A DNA stretch of 64,000 nt from Dipteris shenzhenensis (lineage: Eukaryota; Polypodiophyta; Polypodiopsida; Gleicheniales). Below the pieces are notes generated by a model. That model was not told where the DNA came from. It saw only the letters and a list, made by a program, of their open reading frames with translations, and searched no databases. The stretch is from assembly GCA_047967505.1 (NCBI GenBank), contig CM106541.1. One strand, written 5' to 3'. Positions 1 to 64,000 of this stretch are shown one piece after another (positions within the stretch are counted from its first letter, which is position 1; each line of letters opens with the position of its first letter). The translations under genes were made by a program, and so were the position numbers.

Positions 1-56855
<56,855 letters not shown>

Positions 56856-57350
56856 TTTGCTGCAAATGTGCTTGACAATGATGAGTAATTTGTTTACCTT
56901 TGAAGAGAATAAGCGGGAAAATTCAGCTTGAACCTTCAAAGAAGAAATTTTCACATTACAGACATCAAGGATATAAGAGAGAAGGACATTACTATCATGA
57001 GAATATGCGTATAATTTCTTGGACATAGGTCATAAAGCTCTGGTAAATTTGTATCTGTATCCATATGTACCACCATATCAAGGGAATGATTAACAGCATT
57101 AATTAGTTTTTGTATAAATGCATGCTCCAGAATGTGTGGGTGTGTGGATATGTTTTTGTGAGAGCATATGTTTACACAATAGTCTACACCCACTGTTGGT
57201 CGCGGAGGCATTAGTGGGGATGTCATAGAGCTATGCATTTGAACCTTGTGAGTGAATGTCATGAGATCGAAACTAAAAATTGTGTTTTGTTTTTTAGAGG
57301 TTGAGTTTTTGGGCATGTTCTTGGATTCATCTCTCTCTCTATATATACAC
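56856..57350 (+). other. Malic enzyme 3' UTR and downstream flank
   Basis: No canonical AATAAA is seen close to the stop; TATAAATG near 57113 is a possible near-match. 57131-57245 holds the second copy of a dispersed repeat. The exact 3' end of the transcript cannot be placed. Confidence 0.45.
57131..57245. repeat. Dispersed repeat copy 2
   Basis: Partner of 49620-49745. Confidence 0.6.
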
Positions 57351-57480
57351 TTTTTTTTTGTGAAACCAGTAGCTATAAAATTAACATGAAATCAATGTAC
57401 ATGACATTAGACTCCAAAAGAGAGCCTAATGGAAGAACTCAAAAACAGTGAGAAAACACTTCAAGGCTAGTAGCATCCAA
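57351..57480 (-). mobile_element. Short LINE 3' end, truncated
   Basis: (CT)n, TATATATACAC, T9, then GTGAAACCAGTAGCTATAAAAT. Its right side runs straight into TATATACACACACACA and T10 of LINE D. Two LINE tails are therefore stacked. Confidence 0.6.
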
Positions 57481-57493
57481 GTCCCTCTCTATA

Positions 57494-57518
57494 TACACAC
57501 ACACACACTTTTTTTTTT
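57494..57518. repeat. (AC)n and poly(T) at LINE D 3' end
   Basis: (AC)8 then T10: the minus-strand LINE poly(A) followed by (GT)n. Confidence 0.85.
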
Positions 57519-57775
57519 GGTAAAATCCAGTGCATTGTATTTATATTCTCATAACTTTACAAAATGGGAAGTCTCCAAGATGGAGAGTATCCCAAAGATC
57601 AGAAGCATAAAAAGAAAAGCTCTATGCAAGAAGCATGTATATCACCCTCATGACAGGCATCATATAAAGATTGCCGCAATGAGGCTCTGAAAGATTCATA
57701 TGACTTGTGAATCTGGCGGCCCAAGTATGCCAAATTATGCTCATCCCAGATTGTCCAAAGAGCCCAATATCTCAC

Positions 57776-60700
57776 CTATGAGAGAAATAGTGAGTATTGA
57801 GATAAAGACCTCCTAAATCTGCCAAATAACCAAAAATGTTTCCCAAATATGTGACTCGGGAAACGGAGGTGAAGATGATCTGAAATTTTCCCAAGGAGGT
57901 TCCGAGAAGACGGGCAGTGCCAAAGCAAATGAGGGATAGTCTCTGAAGGAGCCTGACACCGTAAGCATGTGGGTGGTGCAATGTGACGTTTGGCAAGTGT
58001 GATTCCCACAGATAATGTGCCGGTCATGCATCTCCAAAGAAAAAGTCTTTGTTTCAAAGGCATTTTACACCTCCATAATATTCGGAGATTCTTCTGCCAC
58101 CATGAAAGGGGCTGCTTGATATGCCACCGAGTATTAGCATATTGATGAATCCATGGGGCAGGCTGAAGAAGCTTGTAGGCTTTGATGGAGGTCAAAACAG
58201 GCAGAGGAATAGGATGAGAGCATGTAGCAGAGGGGTGCAATTGCCAATCTATAAGCCTGTCTGTGTCAGCCACAAGAGGAATAGGTAGAAAAGGATGCAA
58301 GAGATCAACAATTTTCTTCCATATCAACCTATGATGCATTCGCAATGCATAAGAGGCAGTGGCCTGAGGAAAAGATAAGACATAGCCCTGATCATCTACC
58401 ACATCATTGATGTATCTAAATCCCAATTTCATAAGATTATATGCCCGAACAGGTTCCTGTAAAGCAAGTGGAATGTCAAAGATGGCACTCCAATGAATAC
58501 TTTCTTTCCTCATTGAGTTTGTCCCCGAGCGATTATCAGGAGCCCATTTGACCTTAGAAAGTACTTGTTTCCAGTCCAGTATCAGAGCAGTAGAGAAAGG
58601 GCAGCCAGGAATCTTCCCTACAAATCTCCCAATGACAACCTCCCAATGATCAGTAGTCCAATGGCCATAAGCAGATGTCCTCATGTTGACACACATGGAT
58701 GCTATCATACAAGTCCATGGTTGTTGTTGACGGAAAAAAGTATGGATCATAGTCGCCTTCCTTGCAAGTACATGATATCTGATATTGAGAACATTAAGTC
58801 CTCCATGCATCCTAGGAGAGCACACCATTTCCATCTTTAGCAGTCTCACTGCTTTCACAGCAGTTTTTGTCCTCCATAATAGCTCCATAGCTTGAGACAT
58901 AAAGGCTGAAATATCTCTAGAGGACCAATGTAGCAAAGGCAAAAAGAACTGAACATAAGACATTACAATAGACTGTACTATTCTGAGCCTGACATGAAGT
59001 GGCCAAGTAGAAATTTTCCAATATTCTAATTTATGTTGAAGTCTTTGGAAGATCCATTTTAGCTGTTGCTTCCTGCTGATATGCCATCCTATAGGATATC
59101 CCAAATGCCTGACTACATCTTTGGAATGCACTACTTGACCTGGCCAGAGAATAGAATGCCAGTCGCATTGTTTCAGGGGAAGCAATTTGGATTTGTCAAA
59201 GTTGACATGCAATCCCGCTGCTAATCCATACAATGATAATGTGGTCATAAGCATGTGGACTTCCCGGGGAGAGTTCTGTGGCATAAAGAAGGAATCATCA
59301 GCATATGCCTGTGCCAAAAAAGATGCAGCCCCAGGGATTTTAAGGCTAGTCATCTGTCCTGTGTTTGTAAGATGATCAAGATACATCAAGAGGGGATGGG
59401 TCGCAATGGCATAGAAAAGAGCACTAAGGGGGCAGCCCTGTCTGACTGATCTACCCAATGTCCATGACCGAGATAGATGACCTTCAAGAATGCACTAAGA
59501 GGTAGAGCCAGAATAAAGCCAATAAATTGCATTTGCTATCTTGGGACCAAAGCCCAACTTTATCATGGTTTGAGAGATAAAATCCCATTGAACAGTGTCA
59601 AATGCCTTAGTGATATCTACCTGCAATATGAGCACATCTTGATTCGAGTACTTAGCATATTCAATTGCAGTCAATGCATTGGAGATATTGTCATGAATTT
59701 GTCTTCGCGGCACAAACCCATACTGATGAGGATGAAGGCCCGCATTCAGTATCCCATGAAGCCTATACACAATCATTTTGGCAATGAGTTTGTAAACTAC
59801 AGGCATCAAAGTAATAGGCCTCCAATCTGACATATGATCTCACAGATTTTTTTAAGGCACAAGTTTGATTATGCCATGCTTCCAAAGGTGCGGCAATTGA
59901 TTTTCTTGCCAGGCAACATTGATCATTTGGAAGAGAACATCTTTCAAATCATCCCAAAAAGAAATATAAAGTTCCACCGTAAGACCATCCCAGCCAGGGG
60001 ACTTGTATTTGCCGAGATGGGACAATGCATTATCAAGTTCTGTGTCAGTAAAAGGTCTCTCGAATGTAAGAGCATCATCCATTTCCACTATCTCAGAAAC
60101 ATATTGAAGAAATTCAGTCCTCGCATCAGTCATTTGATTTGATGAGAGCCAGGGGTAGAGAACAATTTCTGGAAGTAATTTTGGCATTCATCTTGGAGAT
60201 CAGAGAAAGAGTGCGTCTAAGAGCCATCTAGCTTCCTTACCCTTAGACATGAGTTTTTCTTTCGAGTAGCATGCAAGCCCTGGAAGAAGGCTTTTGATGA
60301 GCAGCCCTTATCCATGAGGGGCTTCATTCTTGCTCTAATCTGCCATTTGTGCAATTTCCTCTGATCATTATCAGTCAGTTTGATCCGGGCTTGTGAGAGG
60401 GAATCATTTTCTGATTCAGAGAGAGGCCTTAAATGTGAAAATTCAGTCAATTGTTATGCTGTCCTTTTTGCCCATTTGACCTCATTCCTCCATGTAGCCA
60501 TGTGCCAGTTTCCATACTCCCTAATGACATTCTGTATACGAGAGACAAAACTGTCCCAAGCATAATTCATGTACTCTTGGGCATGCAAAGGCAAGGGATG
60601 AATTGCAAATCTGATCATTTGCTGGAAATATTGATGTCGGAGATAAGCCTGATTAACATGCAGTAATCTGCTAGAAAGAGTCGGCAAATCATCCAGTGGC

Positions 60701-61400
60701 ATACCAAATTGCAGATTTATCCATAGTGGGGCATGATCTGACAAGCCCAATGAGAAATCTATGAGGAGATGAAGGCTAAATCTGCATATTGTTGTGGATA
60801 AAACAAATACCATCTGTCAAGCCTTGCCCAGTATGTAGTAAATGCATTATGATGAAAAGTATATCCGGGCACTGACCCTTGTAGAAGCAGCCATAAATCT
60901 TCAGCATGCACAGAAAGAAGCATGTTATCCCATTTCTGTCTTTCCGATGATAGCATATGAGATCTTGAAGTGGTGTTATCTCTCAGCAGAGGGGAATTAT
61001 TAAAATCTCCACAGATAAATGCATTGGATCTCCATGGATATTTGCTTAAAGAATCCCATAGACTGATGCAAACTCAAGAATGTCACCATTGACATTACAT
61101 TGTATGACTATCCATCGGCCACTGCTGTCATTGAATGCTAACTGAGGCTCCAGCTCATGTCTAACCATTATGCATACACCTGAGTAGGTAGTGGTACCAG
61201 CATAATATATATCATAGCCGCCAACGTGATCATGATGACCAGCCTTAGAGTGTTGATTATGCTCTTGCAAACAAACAATATCTGGCTGCATTTTATGTAC
61301 ATAATTCCAGAAAAGCCTCCACTTTGAGACATTGCAGATGCTCTGTACATTGTATGTAAAGTGTTTGATGCATAAAAGATATATATACAGGAAAGTATAA
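57776..61400 (-). pseudogene. LINE D ORF2 (endonuclease, reverse transcriptase, zinc motif)
   Basis: Minus strand endonuclease: MQPDIVCLQEHNQHSK, VRHELEPQLAF, GRWIVIQCNV, FICGDFNNSPL and LGLSDHAPLWI. RT: SHLGKYKSPGWDGLTVELY, SDWRPITLMPVVYKLIAKM, QYGFVPRRQIHDNIS, LQVDITKAFDTVQWDF, VRQGCPLSALFYAIATHPLL and the catalytic YADD (59305-59294). Post-RT: HLGYPIGWHISRKQQLKW, CSPRMHGGLNVLN. C-terminal C/H motif: CLRCQAPSETIPHLLWHC. Breaks near 61046, 60450, 60190, 59834 and 59470. The stretch after 59458 is open for 560 codons. Confidence 0.9.
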
Positions 61401-61415
61401 GTATGAAACAAGATA

Positions 61416-62629
61416 TCAGAGAGGCAAAGCCTCTGCCTGCATGGGTTGCATGCCTTCATGATCCATGAAAGATATAGCATTCTCCCCTTCTTTAGAATCA
61501 CATATGAGGATGCCCTTCTTCAAAACCCCCACCCAATTTTGAAGGATAGGAGCTGAAGTGGAAGCCTGTCCTAGTAAGGGAGAAGAAGCATCCCATTGAC
61601 GAGATTGAAAGGGGCGTTGCTTCAATACAACCACCTTCTTAGGCTGTTGAAAACCATCCCGATCTGTCCCCACAGATTCCTTCATCTTCTCTTTTTCTTT
61701 TTCTTTTCCTTTTCCAGCAAGTGATTGCACCTGATTAACTGGTTTAGCATTCTTTGCTCCATTTCGATTTGTTGCCTTAGCTTGCAAATTCTCATTCTTT
61801 TCCTGTGTCTAGGGCGGCAAGGCATTATTAGGAGGGGGTTGATGCAGAACCATTGGGCATTCAGAGGCTAGATGCCCAAACTTGTGGCAGGCAAAGCAAG
61901 CGCCTGCAAACACACCCCATTTCAAGTCAAAAAACTTTTTCCCCAATTGCACACCCTCAACTTCCACTGCAATAGAAGGAGGGGTAGGTGTGTCAGTGTC
62001 CGAGAGGATGCAGAATCTGTTACGATTTCCCATGGGGCGTGGAGGACAAATGACCTGTCCCAATGAAGCAGCAGGCCAGGCAATTCTTCATGCATATAAT
62101 TCGGGAAGTTAGCAACCTCAATCCATACAGGACAATGATGTCGTATAAGACTTTGGTAATCCTTGTTTGGGGACCAAGGCATGGCATGTACCATCTTCTT
62201 CCCGTAGAAGAGGGGAGAAAGCTCAAGGAGCCTCTGCTTGCACAAGGCATCTGATAAGTGCACCTCATAAAAGCCTCTAGATGAAAAATAGACACCCTCT
62301 ACAAAGCATCCTCCAAGGATAAACTTGATCCATTGCGCAACATCACTGGCTGCTGGGATTCTTAATGGAAAGAAAATTATTACCGCGGTTCGAGATAGCT
62401 TCCTGAGAGGATTCACAAGGGAGGGCAATTTCAATTTGTATGTGACCTCTGGAACTGGTTTGCCCCATTCCTGTCGTGACTGCTGAAAGTCATCCTTAAG
62501 TGTATCAAACACATATTGAGCTTCCATAGTAAGCTCATCATCTTGTGATGCAGGCTGAGAAGGACGGCGCTTGGCATTTGCGGGTCTTTCTTTTCTAGCA
62601 TATGTACAGACATCGGAACCTGAAGCCAT
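61416..62629 (-). pseudogene. LINE D ORF1, CCHC protein
   Basis: ATG at 62629 (MASGSDVCTYARKE). Core motifs TAVIIFFPLRIPA, FILGGCFVEGVYFSSRGFYE, LSPLFYGKKMVHAMPWSPNK and RHHCPVWIEVANFP are shared with LINE A. A frame change near 62070 precedes VICPPRPMGNRNRFCILSDT and the knuckle CFACHKFGHLASEC. A stop at about 61809 precedes a Lys/Glu-rich tail ending MQPMQAEALPL at 61416. Confidence 0.85.
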
Positions 62630-62730
62630 GATTGAGATATGGCAAAGCAAGAAAGAAATAGAGTGAAAGATGAAGCAGACAAAGAAAATGTACAGAAAGG
62701 CATAGGGAAAAAGTCCAGAACTGTACGACA

Positions 62731-63180
62731 GAGGCTATACGGAGAACCTATACAGAAGGCCTTGAACGGGATAGGTTGTACGGAACAGTAAGGAAACTGT
62801 ACGGAAGATACTGTACGGATGAAGAAGTACTGCACGGAAATATCAGAGGCTGTATGGAAAACCTGTATGGAGGGGCTTGTATGGGATGGACTGTACGGAA
62901 CAGCAAGAAGACTGTACGGAGGTTCTGTACGGACAAAGATGTATTGCACGAAAATATGTACGAAACTGTACAGGAAAGGTGGGGTTGTACAGGGAAGCTA
63001 AAGGCGCTGAAAGTACTGCGTTGTACAGAGGGACTGACAGAAACCGTACGTACATACGGAAAAAGACGAGGTGAGGGAGCTGTACGGGCCTGCGCATAAA
63101 GCTGCACAGGAATTGCGACCCTCTCGTAGCAGCTGGTACGGCCGTCTGGAAGATCCGTACGGCGACCGTAGGCGTACGGA
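62731..63180 (-). promoter_or_regulatory. GTACGG-rich monomers in LINE D 5' UTR
   Basis: Ten GTACGG hexamers (62778, 62799, 62813, 62893, 62914, 62927, 63082, 63136, 63157, 63174) plus variants. 62731-62845 and 62846-62960 are imperfect tandem units of 115 bp (both start GAGGCT(A/G)TA and contain GGACTGTACGGAACAG-like and CTGTACGGA steps). Apart from the hexamer the monomer differs from that of LINE A. Confidence 0.75.
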
Positions 63181-63240
63181 CAGAGTGGGAGAGACCTGCA
63201 AGGGTATCTTGGCGAGGCTCTTAGCTAGCACCTTCGCTCA

Positions 63241-63358
63241 TGACCTCACGCTCTCACGCTCTCACACCACACACTACATACACACACACACACATGTGAC
63301 TCCCCTAGATGCACACACACACACACACTCTCTCTCTCTTTCTCTCTCTCTTTTTTTG
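63241..63358. repeat. (CA)n/(CT)n block then poly(T) at LINE E tail
   Basis: CTCTCACG repeats, (CA)n, GATG, (CA)10, (CT)n, T7. Separates the LINE D 5' end from the LINE E 3' end, exactly as at 30419-30559 for LINEs A and B. Confidence 0.85.
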
Positions 63359-64000
63359 GTGTGTGAATAGAATTGTTTCATTATGAACATAAATTACATT
63401 AATAGACGAACTAGAATAAAGCACCTACAACTAGAACTAGAAGTAGTAGTAAAACACTTTTAACTGAGTCATAGAAGGCCCCCAAGATAATGGGCATCAA
63501 GGAGAACCGATGCAAAGAATGAAACAAAGCATGTACGTCCACTGAAAAATGTGTAAACATCCAAATGTTGCGGGCATGATATAGAGACCACAATCCCAAT
63601 AGTGACATTAGTGAGAGAATTAAGCATAATCCGGCGTAGAAGCATGTCTACTAGATAGCCAAAAATCCTTGCCAAAGAAAATCTTGGGTAATTGGCATGA
63701 AGAACAACTGTCAATCTGGGAAGTAAAACACGATTAATCGGACAAGAGAAGATGGAGCACGGTCTCCTTAGGATGTGAACATGTTACAATTGGCAACCAT
63801 GTTTGTATCCACAAGTAGTGCACCCACTAAACTGTGCCATAGAAATACCCTATGCTTTAGAGGGAGTTTACTATTCCATATACATCGATACAAGTCTTCC
63901 ACTAAGCAAGAGAACACCATATTAGATAAAGTGGAAAAACTCTCAAATTTAGAGAATTTCGAAATTGGTTTAATTTAATTAAATATTGAATTTTTTTTGT
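63350..64000 (-). mobile_element. LINE E 3' end (continues past window)
   Basis: Minus strand 63715-63600 reads VLHANYPRFSLARIFGYLVD, the counterpart of LRFPSHIFGKHFWLFGRF in LINE D. 63350-63600 is 3' UTR. The 5' part lies beyond the window. Confidence 0.7.

Larger units (their letters stand above)
57509..63240 (-). mobile_element. LINE D, full-length non-LTR retrotransposon, degenerate
   Basis: Minus strand: 5' UTR monomers (63240-62650), ORF1 (62629-61416), ORF2 endonuclease (61400-60760), RT and C-terminal domain (60450-57776), 3' UTR to T10 at 57509. Full length but with several stops and frame breaks. Its ORF2 is the best local reference for LINEs B, E and J. Confidence 0.88.

Overview
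This is a eukaryotic, vascular-plant nuclear window. One host gene can be recognised: a plant cytosolic/plastidic-type NADP-dependent malic enzyme on the + strand. Sixteen exons with GT...AG boundaries can be read from 242 to the stop codon at 56855. Together they are 1,428 bp, exactly 476 codons including the stop, so every splice phase closes. The first ~110 residues expected for the family lie upstream of the window. The gene covers at least 56.6 kb because four introns are swollen with retrotransposons: intron 7 (10.0 kb), intron 10 (14.6 kb), intron 12 (21.2 kb) and intron 14 (7.1 kb). Small conserved exons, giant TE-filled introns and this mix of Copia elements and several LINE lineages suggest a large-genome land plant. 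A fern is my first guess and a gymnosperm the alternative; the sequence alone does not settle it.

Layout. 242-2200: exons 1-7. Intron 7 (2201-12232): decayed LINE pieces on both strands, an L1-type ORF1 relic (5745-6681), and a clean 329-bp hAT-type MITE with a perfect 8-bp target duplication (9020-9348). 12233-12887: exons 8-10. Intron 10 (12888-27507): a + strand LINE (about 13510-20140), a G-rich minisatellite, a Copia integrase scrap, a fairly young minus-strand LINE (21455-24817) and a run of stacked LINE 3' tails separated by (GA)n (24819-26250). 27508-27829: exons 11-12.

Intron 12 (27830-49050) is a nest. Minus-strand LINE A (27954-30419) abuts the tail of minus-strand LINE B. LINE B is split by a + strand Copia element with LTRs, PBS, PPT and a 5-bp TSD (30960-35676), and again by an unknown 0.45-kb insertion. 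Next come a minus-strand Copia (37283-41870), a + strand LINE (41890-44080), a Ty3/gypsy relic (44888-47066), an LTR copy (47067-47325) and a hAT transposase relic with a BED finger (47465-48162). 49051-49389: exons 13-14. Intron 14 is almost entirely one very young Copia element (49833-56092; LTRs differ at 1 of 196 positions; only two amber codons in ~1,370). 56454-56855: exons 15-16. Downstream lies another minus-strand LINE (57509-about 63240) and the tail of yet another at the right edge.

The most interesting signal is regulatory. The 5' UTRs of two LINEs and the leaders of two Copia elements, which belong to unrelated classes, all carry dense arrays of the hexamer CCGTAC / GTACGG. In the LINEs these sit in tandem 5'-UTR monomers whose sequences differ between copies apart from the hexamer. 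CCGTAC(A/G) matches the published binding consensus of plant SBP/SPL transcription factors (GTAC core), so the arrays could be a shared promoter device. A second pattern is that nearly every LINE 3' end abuts a (CA)n or (GA)n microsatellite, often with another LINE's end stacked on the other side.
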